A DNA stretch of 64,000 nucleotides, taken from positions 62,001-126,000 of the forward strand of contig JAUXTH010000101.1 of the NCBI GenBank assembly GCA_030679035.1. Reading direction: 5' to 3'. The notes under the pieces are model-generated. The model worked only from the letters and a program-made list of their open reading frames with translations. It ran no database searches and was not told the origin of the DNA. The translations under genes were made by a program, and so were the position numbers. Source of the DNA: Methylobacter sp. Lineage in GTDB: Bacteria; Pseudomonadota; Gammaproteobacteria; Methylococcales; Methylomonadaceae. Each line of letters opens with the position of its first letter. The stretch's first letter is position 1. This document shows positions 44,468-52,964 of the stretch, piece by piece.

Positions 44468-46743
44468 CTAGCGGACACACGCCATGTAGCTGACGGATGT
44501 GTCTTGGATCCCGAGGACGCTGCCGGTGCCCAGGCTGACGGTCCGGTGACCGGGACCACCAGGCGTCGACGACCAGGTGTAGCCCAACGTCCACCCCTGA
44601 CCATTCATCGCACCAGAGGCATACAAGGCGCTTAGTTCGGCATCCGTCGGCAGGCGCCAGCCGGTTTGTCCGTTGATAGTACCCGCGCGTAATGCGGCCG
44701 CTTGAGCATAGGTGCCATCGACCCCAGTCGTCGGCATCCACGTCAGCCCGGCCTGAGAAACATAGGCAGGCACCGTTGCCGTGGCGCCGGATACCACCGG
44801 CGTACCGGTGGTCGGCGCGATGGTCGATACCGGCGTGACCTCGAAGGTAATCGTAGTGCCCCCGTCACCGGCGGAGACAATCGTGTAGGTGCTCGCCGTG
44901 GCCCCGACGATGGCAACGCCATCGCGCAGCCAGCGGAACGTCGAAGTGCCCTGCGGATCGTTGTTGGCATCCGCATAGGTGTAGCTGCCGGTCAACACTT
45001 GGCCGACTTGTGCTGTGCCGCTGATGCTGACCGCGCTGGCGGTCGGCGCGGCGGGAGCAGCATTGGTCGTCACCGCCACACTCTGCACCGCAGCCTGCAC
45101 ATTATTCGCCGTATCCTTAGCGACGAAGTATATCTTGTACGCCGTGGATGCCGTCAGCCCGCTAATCGCCGGACTGGCCGCGATGTTGGCGGTCATCGCA
45201 AACGCAGTGCCAGCTTGCACTGCCGCAACCGTCGGTGCCGCTGCTGCGGCCGCTTGCACAAGGTAGTAGCCGGTGCCGTTCTCGTTGATGGTGGCCGACA
45301 GCGTCGTGCCGGTACCGGTGGTGCCGGAGACGCTCGGGCCTGCGGTGGTAGTCGGCGCAGTGACGTCACCGTTGGCAATATTGATGCTGTCGATCTTCAC
45401 CGAACCATGGGACACCAGTATCGTGACTAGCGTCGTACCTCCGCCGAGGTTGTTGACGGTGACAACGTAGGTGTCGGTCACGCCCACGGCGGGCAGAGTG
45501 ATCTTGCCGGGATCGGTGATCAGGTTGTTGTCTGAGAGGCTGAACTGGCCATTGTTGCCAAAAGGCGCGGCGTTGAGGGTGACCGCCGCGATGCCGGTGA
45601 CCGCCACGCCCAGAGGGGTGGTAATGGCACCGGTAACGGTGTTGACGCTGGAGCCGGCGGGGAGAGCTGCCTTGTTGACGGCGATCAGGCGCGTGGGGAT
45701 GGCGGTGGTGTCCAGCTTGGCAACGACTTGGACCGGGATAAAGGCCGGTCGATTGGCGACTTGGTCGAGCAGGCTGCCCCAGGCCTGAGCTGCACTGCCG
45801 CTGCCGGTTGTGCCGAGCTTGCTGCCGAAAGTATGGCTCCAGGCGAGCCTTATCTGGTTGTCGTCCGGCGCGCCGTCCCGGCCCCGAATGGCGACAAGGT
45901 TGACGCCGAACAGCCCAACGCCGCCGAAGGGCCGATCCAGGCCTAAGGTATAACGGTTCTGGGCGGAGGCCGCATCGGCTCCCATTTTTAACTGGAAGTC
46001 CCCTGGCAGATTCTGGGTATATTCAGCGCTGCCGGTAGGATGGAAAGAGCTCTGTTTGCCGGTGAGGTAATCGTATTCCAGCCGCTCGCCGCCCACGCCA
46101 AGTTTGAGGATGCTGTCTGGCAGAGGCGTGAGCGCCACTCGCCCTTGCAGGCCGGAGACGCGTCCGCCAGCCACGCGGCGCGGATCGCTCCATTGCTCGT
46201 AAAGAGCGGCGGTATCGACGGCGTAGGTCTTGTCGGCCAAATCACGGCTGGGAGTGTCGGCGTGGTAAGCGTTGATTTTCGGCGCTGTTTAACCAACCCT
46301 TTTCCAGGCGGAACTGGTAGCTTGCGCCACCGCCGGTCTGAATCATTTCGGTCTTCTCAAGACCGGAGACGAAGCCGATGTTGAGGTATTGGCGCAACTG
46401 GCCGATGGTGAGGACAAAACGCTGGGCATCAGTCACCTGGAATCCGGCGTTGAGCAGAAGTTCTTTCTTCCTCTCTCCGACGTTGAACACTACGCCGCCT
46501 GCCGCGACCTTCCCGAAGGAAATAGCAGCAGCGCCGCCGACGCCAAAGCCGGTCTGGTCGCTGTATTCGGGGTTGATGACGACGCGCTTGCCGTCGAGGC
46601 TGTTGCCAAAGGTGAGGCCATTGGGACTTACGCTGAGGTTGCTGGGGAGATCGTTGGGGCGATCCAGGTCGGGAAGCGTGCTGGCCGGGGGGGGCTTCCG
46701 CCTGGACATAGCGGGCCTGCATAACGGGGTAGGCCAGCAGCAA
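44468..46743 (-). pseudogene. Inverse autotransporter (intimin/invasin-like) adhesin, frame-broken
   Basis: Three frames together spell one adhesin: a remnant of a signal peptide (LLLAYPVMQARYVQAEA, about 46695-46743), a beta-barrel part (PEYSDQTGFGVGGAAAISFG...GASYQFRLEKGW, 46280-46690; then INAYHADTPSRDLADKTYAV onward), immunoglobulin/FN3-like passenger domains (AQVGQVLTGSYTYADANNDP) and a C-terminal DUF1566/Lcl domain (TGWRLPTDAELSALYASG). A G8 run at 46687-46694 (plus strand) shifts the signal from the barrel; seven would restore it. A T4 run at 46276-46279 causes the second break; three would restore it. No ATG remains upstream of the signal remnant. It is either a decaying gene or one switched off by slippage. 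The minus-strand passenger has one long open frame from 46240 to 44468. Confidence 0.75.
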
Positions 46744-46806
46744 GGCGGCCGGAGTAGATTAAGGGAAAGCCGACGCTCTATCGCTTGCAGCGGTGAAAGT
46801 CTTAGT

Positions 46807-46896
46807 TAGCCATGTAGGGGGCGCATCGCGCACCATTGTATGAACGCCAATGCGGTTGGACATCGAAAAGGGGCGCGATGCGCCCCCTACCGGACT
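46807..46896. repeat. 90-bp family-B repeat, copy 1
   Basis: Bounded by GTAGGGGGCGCATCGCGC and GCGCGATGCGCCCCCTAC, perfect 18-bp inverted arms, with a 40-bp centre. It matches 49281-49370 at 88 of 90 positions, in the same orientation. The arms also match the element at 21249-21385. Confidence 0.9.
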
Positions 46897-46945
46897 AATG
46901 GCGGGCGCAGAGTTCGGTGCCTCAGGAGCTAGTCTGGGGACGTAC

Positions 46946-47103
46946 ATGGAGGACAGGCTCAAAAAATGGTGGGGGGGCGTGTGCCGGAAGAATACGACTA
47001 TCTCTTAGGGATCGCTGCCGGGGAAATTGGCCGCGACCTAAAGTCCGGCGGTAGCGTTGACGGCCTCGGCAACACGATCCGCGCCAAACTTTGCGGGCAT
47101 TGA
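46946..47103 (+). pseudogene. Possible small gene broken at a G7 run
   Basis: An ATG at 46946 after GGGGACG opens MEDRLKKWWGG; after the G run at 46971-46977 the frame that looks coding is PEEYDYLLGIAAGEIGRDLK, SGGSVDGLGNTIRAKLCGH, ending at TGA 47101. Eight G instead of seven would join them into one ~52-residue protein. I do not recognise the product. The alternative is chance open sequence. Confidence 0.3.
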
Positions 47104-47378
47104 TCGGGATCCGCGCTATCACACTGGCACGCTTTACTTCTGGCAAAACGGGCAATAGGATAGACCGCTCCCATTGCCCTGCGCTATAGATTACGGTTTT
47201 TATTTTTCAAATAAAGCTATCGACTCTACATGCCCGATCTGCGGCTTACTCAGTTCTTCTCGTTCCCGCGCACTACGTGGGAACGCAATTAAGGCCGACT
47301 ACGCCATAACAAATCACAGCCCATTTTTATAAACAGCGTCATCAATAGGAAAATCAATACAGACAGGCGATGTCGGCG
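47104..47378. other. Intergenic tail region of the second adhesin, with a small inverted repeat
   Basis: No gene seen. CGTTCCCGCGCACTACGTGG followed by GAACG (47261-47285) is an inverted repeat with CGTTCCC/GGGAACG arms; it could terminate the minus-strand adhesin transcript. Confidence 0.4.
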
Positions 47379-49046
47379 TTACGGACAGGTGGCGGAAACG
47401 CCGCCGCTGGTGTAACTGACCGAACCGGTGTTGCCGCCGGAGTTTTGGCAGGTGCCCGCCGTTACCACGTTGCCGGTGGAGCCGGACAGGGCGGTCGAGC
47501 TACTCCGGGAGATGGCGTAGTCAGCGGTGGTGCCGTTCGCATAGAACGTGTTTCCGGTGACCGTCGCGGTGCCGCCGCTGGCCATTTGCAGCGCGATCGC
47601 GTTGCCATTCGTGTTGGTGACCGTAATCGTATTGCCGCTGATTGTGTTGTTGCTGGCATTGCTGATGACTCGCACGCCAAATGCGTTGCTGCTCGAGCTG
47701 TTGACCGAGATGGTGTTGTTGGCGATGGTGGCGCCGTTGACGCCGTCGGCATTGACACCCAAGAGACTGATCACCCCGCCACCGTAGGCCTGGTTGATAT
47801 TCATCCCGGCAAGTGTGCTGTTGTTGGCCATGCTCACCGCCGCGCCACTGGCACCGCTGGTTGTTGCGGAGATGGTCGCGGCCTGGGTCGTCAGGGTCGC
47901 GGTGTGGCCCGACGGGCTACGCACGACGTGTGTGCCGACGCCCATTACGGTCTGCCCGGATTGCAGCGTGGTGGCGGCGGTGGTGTTGAAGGTGCCCGAC
48001 AAGATGACCTTGCTGTTAACGCCGGCCGTTGCCAGGGCGCCGTTGAGGGCGGCGCCGGTGGTGGTGCCGCTGGAGAGCACTGTAAACGTTTTTCCATCGG
48101 CCGTCTCAGTCGCCGTCTCGACCAGTTCCGGCGTCGTGGCCGCTACTCGAGCCTGGGTCACGATGTCCACGTCACGCATCACCGGCGCGGTCATGCGCCG
48201 TTCCTGCAAGGTAAACTGTCGCGCTCTTTCCGGATTGCCGCCGAGCGGGATGCGTATCCGTATCGACGCAAAGGTCTGGCTGCCGCGCTCACTGTCATCC
48301 TGCGTTTCGGCGCCCACGAACAATTGCGACCCCTCCCACAATCCAGGCACCTGAGCCATGGCCAACTCCACCCGAAACCGCGGCCCCGCCACTTTCACGA
48401 CGCTGTCGCCGAACCGGTACCCGCCGGCATAGACCCTCAGTTGGTTGGGAGCCTCCGCGTCGAAGACCGGCAAGCGCCAGCCCACTTCGGCATCGAAGCC
48501 CCCGAAGGCGCGCTCCTCGCGAGTGATCGAGCCCGGCGTGGTGATCTGGACTACGGTTCCCGAAAGGGCAGCAGTCGAAGGGCCGCCGCCGGTGGTGCCG
48601 AGATCCCTGATCCGATCCCCGAGCGGGATATAGCCGTTGGCGCGAAAATCCCAGTCGCTCCCCAGCGCCTCAGCGCCCACCGTGGCCTGATTGAAGTAGT
48701 TGCCCTCGTCAGTGCGGCGGCGATCGAAATAGCCGTAAGTTCCCAGGTTCCAGCCTTTTGGCAGCATGCGGCGCACGCCGAGTCCGAGGTTGCCTTCGTG
48801 GCTGGAGTTGTCGTCCATGCGGCCGCGCAAGTTGCCGAAGACCAATGTGCGCTCGTCTTGCACGAGGGGCACGAACAGGTCGGCTTCGCCGAGAGTGCGC
48901 TTGCTGCCGGGCTTGGCTTCGAAATCGATGTGCGCGCCCCATTTGGACTCGGAATCTTCGGGCGGTGGTTCTTGAGCCATCGCGCCGAAAGAGAATGCAA
49001 CCAGTCCGCACAAACCAAGGCAGCGCGAAAACGTGAATTCTGCCAT
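47379..49046 (-). CDS. Inverse autotransporter adhesin with beta-helix passenger
   Basis: The ATG at 49046 starts a Sec signal peptide (MAEFTFSRCLGLCGLVAFSFGAMA|Q cut into two by a possible AMA site); the frame is open further upstream but runs through repeats. Next comes an intimin/invasin-type beta-barrel (KWGAHIDFEAKPGSKRTLGE, LRGRMDDNSSHEGNLGLGVR, NLGTYGYFDRRRTDEGNYFN, ASIRIRIPLGG). From about residue 270 a right-handed parallel beta-helix follows, rich in N/T/S (ANNTISVNSSSSNAFGVRVI, SNASNNTISGNTITVTNTNG). Outer-membrane anchoring with the passenger exported C-terminally is the family rule. The protein ends without a typical lectin-like tip. No strong ribosome-binding site precedes the start. 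A LuxR-type regulator lies upstream on the same strand. Confidence 0.87.
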   Translation of the reverse strand: MAEFTFSRCLGLCGLVAFSFGAMAQEPPPEDSESKWGAHIDFEAKPGSKRTLGEADLFVPLVQDERTLVFGNLRGRMDDNSSHEGNLGLGVRRMLPKGWNLGTYGYFDRRRTDEGNYFNQATVGAEALGSDWDFRANGYIPLGDRIRDLGTTGGGPSTAALSGTVVQITTPGSITREERAFGGFDAEVGWRLPVFDAEAPNQLRVYAGGYRFGDSVVKVAGPRFRVELAMAQVPGLWEGSQLFVGAETQDDSERGSQTFASIRIRIPLGGNPERARQFTLQERRMTAPVMRDVDIVTQARVAATTPELVETATETADGKTFTVLSSGTTTGAALNGALATAGVNSKVILSGTFNTTAATTLQSGQTVMGVGTHVVRSPSGHTATLTTQAATISATTSGASGAAVSMANNSTLAGMNINQAYGGGVISLLGVNADGVNGATIANNTISVNSSSSNAFGVRVISNASNNTISGNTITVTNTNGNAIALQMASGGTATVTGNTFYANGTTADYAISRSSSTALSGSTGNVVTAGTCQNSGGNTGSVSYTSGGVSATCP

Positions 49047-49280
49047 AGCCCGGTAGGGTGCGCACCGCGCATCAGGATTCGGCAAACTGAGGCGCCGGTT
49101 TTGCATTATGGAACAGAGGAAAAAGTATGCAACGCGCAACCGCAGCCGGATTCCGGCGCAACTGTTGCGCGGCGATTGCCCGGCTGGGCGGTTGATGTGA
49201 TTCATGATGGTTCGTTCGCTCCCCGATATTTTTATAGCGGATATCATATCCTTATAAATTATATGGTTGAACTCCCTAAT

Positions 49281-49370
49281 TAGCCATGTAGGGGGCGCAT
49301 CGCGCACCATTGTATGAACGCCAATAGGGTTGGACATCGAAAAGGGGCGCGATGCGCCCCCTACCGGACT
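49281..49370. repeat. 90-bp family-B repeat, copy 2
   Basis: Same sequence and orientation as 46807-46896 apart from two bases. With that copy it brackets the second adhesin gene. On either side lie two imperfect ~45-bp direct repeats (about 49187-49234 and 49394-49437, GGCGGTTGATGTGATTCATG / GGCGGTCGATGTGGTTCATG). Confidence 0.9.
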
Positions 49371-49466
49371 TTTGACTGCGGTATTCAAGATCAGGCGGTC
49401 GATGTGGTTCATGGCTGTTCGGTCCCAAATATTTTTTTGGGGGAAGCATACACTTATGATTTGTAG

Positions 49467-49496
49467 GGCCATATCCCCTAATTAGGGGATATGGCC
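49467..49496. promoter_or_regulatory. 30-bp perfect palindrome between luxR-type gene and adhesin
   Basis: The half site GGCCATATCCCCTAA is followed directly by its exact reverse complement, giving a 30-bp perfect palindrome with no loop. It lies 102 bp after the regulator's stop and 420 bp upstream of the adhesin start. No T-run follows, so an operator or recombination site is as likely as a terminator. Confidence 0.55.
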
Positions 49497-49597
49497 GCTA
49501 AAGCCACGGTTTTCGTAGTATTTTTAGGCGAATCGGGAGGATAAAGCTGACATTGCTAACTTTTTGCGGCGCTCGTTGCCGAGAAGTACGTGGGCTT

Positions 49598-50377
49598 TTA
49601 TGCCGTCTGCCCTAGCCACAGGGCCATGAGGGCGGCCCTGTTTTTTACGCCGAATTTGCGATAGATGGACGCGACCCATTGATGGGTGGTGTGATAGCTG
49701 CGCTCCAGTTGCTCGGCGATCAGTTTCTCGGAAATGCCGGTCAGCAGCAGGTGCAGCACCCGCCGTTCGGCCGGCGTCAGCGGTGTTACGGCCACCAGCA
49801 GGCCGTGGGAGAGCATCAGTTGTCGATGGAACCATTTGAGGCTGCGCAGGACATAGGCGATCTCATCGCGCTCGGCTTCTGTGAAAGGCGGCTGATCCGG
49901 GCCGCGTAATATGCCGAACCAGGATTCGGTATCCTGGTTTACCGGAGAAGCTACCCAGACGGCATCCTCTGTGCCGACGCCTTGGAAATAAACCCGGTAG
50001 TAAGACGATTCGAACCATTCGGGGCCTACCAAGTCCCGCAACCGGTTGGCGCGAAAAACGCCCGCACCCTCCAGGTTACGGACGGTGGTCTCGTCAATAT
50101 TCCCCAGTTCCAGCTTATCCGCCAGTTCCCGTGCGGCGGCATCCAACGGCGAAGAGTGCAGGTGGTGCATGACGCGTGGTCGCCAGCCCTTCGCCGGATC
50201 GTCGGGAAAAAATGTATCCAGGCGCACAGCCCCTATCCAGGTGATATTCCATGCCCCCGTCAATGCACACAAACCGCCCATGAGGTGTGTCAAAGCTTCC
50301 TCGGAACGACCGGCATCGAAATCGGCCAGTTCGTCCCACAGGTCGTGGATGGCGTCCATGTCACCGCTTTTTATCAT
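49598..50377 (-). CDS. LuxR-family transcriptional regulator
   Basis: The C-terminal ~65 residues are a LuxR-type helix-turn-helix: LTPAERRVLHLLLTGISEKL, IAEQLERSYHTTHQWVASIY, RKFGVKNRAALMALWLG. The N-terminal ~190 residues contain no clear autoinducer-binding signature. They read as a sensory domain (WNITWIGAVRLDTF, GWRPRVMHHLHSSPLDAAAR, YYRVYFQGVGTEDAVWVASP) that I cannot assign. I chose the ATG at 50377 because an upstream start would overlap the preceding gene. It is the natural candidate regulator of the adhesins downstream. Confidence 0.85.
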   Translation of the reverse strand: MIKSGDMDAIHDLWDELADFDAGRSEEALTHLMGGLCALTGAWNITWIGAVRLDTFFPDDPAKGWRPRVMHHLHSSPLDAAARELADKLELGNIDETTVRNLEGAGVFRANRLRDLVGPEWFESSYYRVYFQGVGTEDAVWVASPVNQDTESWFGILRGPDQPPFTEAERDEIAYVLRSLKWFHRQLMLSHGLLVAVTPLTPAERRVLHLLLTGISEKLIAEQLERSYHTTHQWVASIYRKFGVKNRAALMALWLGQTA

Positions 50378-50390
50378 TATTGTTTGCTTG

Positions 50391-51092
50391 TCATATGTAA
50401 CTGACATAAGCCCGGTAAGCCGCAAAAACAGACAGCATCAGGAAGATGGTTCCGCTGATCTTGTGGAACAATACTAACGGGACTTTTTGCAAAATAGTGC
50501 GGCCGGCGATGATTCCCAAGGCGGATGTCGAGGCTAACGCGACTGTCGAGCTGAACCATACGGCAATGGGCGCTACGGTGCTGCTTAAGCCAACAACAGC
50601 CAGCTGGGTTTTGTCGCCGAATTCAGCCACGGTAATCAATAAAAAAGTGGTGAAGAAAATGCCGTGCCCGCTTTTTTCCTTAACTTCCTCATTCTCATCA
50701 TCCTCTTCTACCCGCAAGGAATGAATGCCGAACGCGGCAAACAGGATCGCGACTATTGCAGCGACGATATATTCCGGCAACCAGCTGGCAATGGCGACGC
50801 CAAAAACAACGGCCAAGGTGTTTAAAAAGGCAAAAGCCGCTATCGCGCCCAGCAAAACCGGCATGGCCCTGTGTCTGGATGCCAGCGTCATACATACCAG
50901 TTGGCTTTTATCGCCAATTTCAGCTGCAGCGATTAGGGCAAAGCTGGTCGCAGCAGTGGCTGATAGTTCGGCGAAGTTGCCGGTGCTCAGCAATGATACA
51001 AAATGTTGGAAAGAGCTTTGAAGGCTTTCGAAAATAGCTGCGGTGTTCAGTGATGTTAGAAAGTGTTGTAAATAACTTTGAAGATGATCCAT
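50391..51092 (-). CDS. TMEM165/GDT1 (UPF0016) family manganese exporter
   Basis: Two copies of the family motif E-x-G-D-K-(S/T) are present, LIAAAEIGDKSQLVCMTLAS and LITVAEFGDKTQLAVVGLSS, each in the first helix of a three-helix repeat, with an acidic loop between (RVEEDDENEEVKEKSGHG). Family members such as MneA export Mn2+. The ATG at 51092 is preceded by CAGGAAACC; the frame extends 24 codons further but that part has no helix. It carries an extra ~50-residue amphipathic N-terminal part (MDHLQSYLQHFLTSLNTAAI). No Mn riboswitch was recognised upstream. It lies in the same direction as a ZIP-family gene. Confidence 0.88.
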   Translation of the reverse strand: MDHLQSYLQHFLTSLNTAAIFESLQSSFQHFVSLLSTGNFAELSATAATSFALIAAAEIGDKSQLVCMTLASRHRAMPVLLGAIAAFAFLNTLAVVFGVAIASWLPEYIVAAIVAILFAAFGIHSLRVEEDDENEEVKEKSGHGIFFTTFLLITVAEFGDKTQLAVVGLSSTVAPIAVWFSSTVALASTSALGIIAGRTILQKVPLVLFHKISGTIFLMLSVFAAYRAYVSYI

Positions 51093-51129
51093 TTGGTTTC
51101 CTGAAAACGATTTTTCCGCCAGAGGCTGT

Positions 51130-51244
51130 AGAACACGGATGACATCGATTAAGCGGATAATCACTGATTAACAGCACATAACCAACTTAGTTTCAACTTT
51201 AAAAAATCCGTTTAAATCCGTCTTATCCGTGCCATCCGTGTTCC
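51130..51244. repeat. Inverted repeat with ATCCGTG units
   Basis: GAACACGGATGACATCGATT (left, 51131) and ATCCGTCTTATCCGTGCCAT, CCGTGTTCC (right, to 51243) pair imperfectly over about 28 bases. The ATCCGT unit repeats within the right arm. It fills the gap between the two metal-transporter genes. Confidence 0.6.
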
Positions 51245-51263
51245 ATTTCTAATTACAAGAGTC

Positions 51264-52214
51264 TTAACCCAACATGTTGTCCAAGGTCATCATGATGATG
51301 AAGCCGATCATTAAGGCAAAGGTAGCGTAACGCGAACGGCCGTCGGAATGGGTCTCGGGGATGATTTCTTCACTGATTACAAAAAGCATGGCTCCGGCAG
51401 CAAAGCCCATGGCTATCGGCAGAATGGGTTGAAAAACGGTGACCATGGTAATGCCGAGCAGGCCGCCCACCGGTTCCACCAAGCCTGTCAGCGTGGCGAT
51501 GCCCACGGCCCGCCACTTGTTGTAACCTAACCCGACCAAGGGTAGGGCGACAGCCAAGCCTTCGGGGATATTTTGCAGGGCTATCGCAATAGCCAGAACC
51601 ACGCCGTTTTTCATCTCCCCTGAACCGAAACTGACGCCGACGGACATGCCTTCAGGAAAGTTATGGATGGTGATCGCAATAATGAATAGCCATATTTTGT
51701 TCAGTGAATTCAGCCTGACATCAGCAATTGAATCAAGGTGGACATGCGGCAGCTGGCGGTCGGCGAAATGCAGAAACAGCGCACCGACCAACATGCCCAG
51801 TGAGACGACATAAATGCCACTGCCGGGCCAGATTTGATTGCCGTAGGCCATGCCCGGAACCAGCAGGGAAAATGCGGTTGCTGCCAGCATGACGCCTGCG
51901 GCGGCACCGAGCATGCTGTTGAACAGGTTTTTGGATATGTCCTTGAAAAACAGCGCGGGTAAAGCGCCAAGTCCGGTCGCAAGGCCTGCCAGGATGCTGG
52001 CAACGAAACCGATAACAACAATCTCGCCAAAAATCAGATACAAACTGCCGAAAATTACCAGCTGTGACAGCAGGAATAATCCAATCACTGTCGCCCAACG
52101 TTTTAGCGGCGGCATGTATTTTATGGTGAGATAAAACTGACTGGATTTTATCGCGGTTACCTGGTCTTCAAAATAGCGTTGCAACTTTGTTAAAGTCTTT
52201 GTTGTTAAGGTCAT
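51264..52214 (-). CDS. ZIP-family metal transporter
   Basis: Eight hydrophobic segments with the ZIP signatures ITIHNFPEGMSVGVSFGSGE (metal site in helix 4) and IALQNIPEGLAVALPLVGLG (helix 5), and a His-bearing loop HFADRQLPHVHLDSIAD between helices 3 and 4. These mark a zinc or other divalent-metal transporter of the ZupT/GufA group. A soluble, basic N-terminal ~45 residues precedes the first helix. The ATG at 52214 has CAGG upstream. It is preceded in the opposite order by the Mn exporter gene 172 bp downstream, so the pair looks like a metal-homeostasis locus. Confidence 0.9.
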   Translation of the reverse strand: MTLTTKTLTKLQRYFEDQVTAIKSSQFYLTIKYMPPLKRWATVIGLFLLSQLVIFGSLYLIFGEIVVIGFVASILAGLATGLGALPALFFKDISKNLFNSMLGAAAGVMLAATAFSLLVPGMAYGNQIWPGSGIYVVSLGMLVGALFLHFADRQLPHVHLDSIADVRLNSLNKIWLFIIAITIHNFPEGMSVGVSFGSGEMKNGVVLAIAIALQNIPEGLAVALPLVGLGYNKWRAVGIATLTGLVEPVGGLLGITMVTVFQPILPIAMGFAAGAMLFVISEEIIPETHSDGRSRYATFALMIGFIIMMTLDNMLG

Positions 52215-52337
52215 AAGATTTACCTGCATCGGCTTGTTTTGGAATATGCGTGGGGCATTATAACCAAATACGGGTAGCTTGGGTTTGTTTGTAGCGGATT
52301 AGCTCGTGGGCGCACCGCTACGTTGTTTCTGTGGGAT

Positions 52338-52571
52338 TTATTCTGAAGGTTCTGTTTTTGCCATCTTGGCGTTTACAAGTGCAGGGTCATGAATCATTAA
52401 ACAGCCGCCCTGGCGAGATGAAACAAGGATGATATCGCCGTATTCAGGATGTTTAAGACACTTGGCGGCAAGCATGTCGGCGTAGACAGTTCTTTCAATT
52501 TCATCGTAAATATCGTTAGATATTTCGGCGTATTGCTGTATTGTCAGGGGCGTTATTTTTGTGGTTTTCAT
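52338..52571 (-). CDS. Small protein of unknown function
   Basis: A 77-residue soluble protein (TIQQYAEISNDIYDEIERTV, ADMLAAKCLKHPEYGDIILV, SSRQGGCLMIHDPALV). A strong ribosome-binding site (AGGAGG) precedes the ATG, which supports expression. The strand GDIILVSSRQGGCLMI suggests a small alpha/beta fold. No family recognised. It lies about 120 bp upstream of the ZIP-family gene on the same strand. Confidence 0.7.
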   Translation of the reverse strand: MKTTKITPLTIQQYAEISNDIYDEIERTVYADMLAAKCLKHPEYGDIILVSSRQGGCLMIHDPALVNAKMAKTEPSE

Positions 52572-52964
52572 TTGGATAAACCTCCTATTGATTCAATGAA
52601 AGATCAGATAACGGGTGGTGCTATTTTGTCTTTGTTCCTGCCAAGTTTCTTTTAATTCTAAATGCCAATTTAGCATACATCAAGGAAAGCGTATGATTAC
52701 ATCGATATAATTAATCACTTACACTTATAGGTCATTGTTTATACTGAGGTGCGTAATATCTTATAACATAAGGAGCAGGGTGATATTGTGTATTGAACAA
52801 CATTTTGGGAGCGTATTTTGAATATCAATGCAAATTATTGGAAAGCCCTGTATCCATAAACTCGTTCTGGCGATGGGGTAGGAATATTTCCTTTTATCGG
52901 CTCCCGGCTAGTGCCGCTGCAATGGTTTGGCTATCATGGCGGCATTATCTGCTTGGAATGAACC
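52572..52964. promoter_or_regulatory. Upstream region of the TonB-dependent receptor
   Basis: About 390 bp, AT-rich between 52665 and 52790, without a supported gene. AAGGAGC occurs near 52770 but opens no convincing frame. A Fur-like or metal-dependent operator could not be made out by eye. Confidence 0.35.

Noticed and set aside
44702-45430. Plus-strand open frame opposite the first adhesin passenger
   Set aside because: Same artefact: Arg/Gly-rich translation, no ribosome-binding site, while the minus strand encodes recognisable Ig-like and DUF1566 domains.
47370-49283. Long plus-strand open frame (over 600 codons) opposite the second adhesin
   Set aside because: It is antisense to a clearly coding frame with signal peptide and barrel motifs. 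The plus-strand product is Arg/Gly/Ala-rich without any family feature, an artefact of high-GC codon bias.
49598-50377. Quorum-sensing LuxR with autoinducer-binding domain
   Set aside because: The HTH is clear, but I could not find the conserved W/Y/D pattern of an acyl-homoserine-lactone pocket with confidence and there is no luxI nearby.
51093-51263. Manganese (yybP-ykoY) riboswitch upstream of the Mn exporter
   Set aside because: The gap is filled by an ATCCGTG-type inverted repeat and the conserved riboswitch core could not be found.
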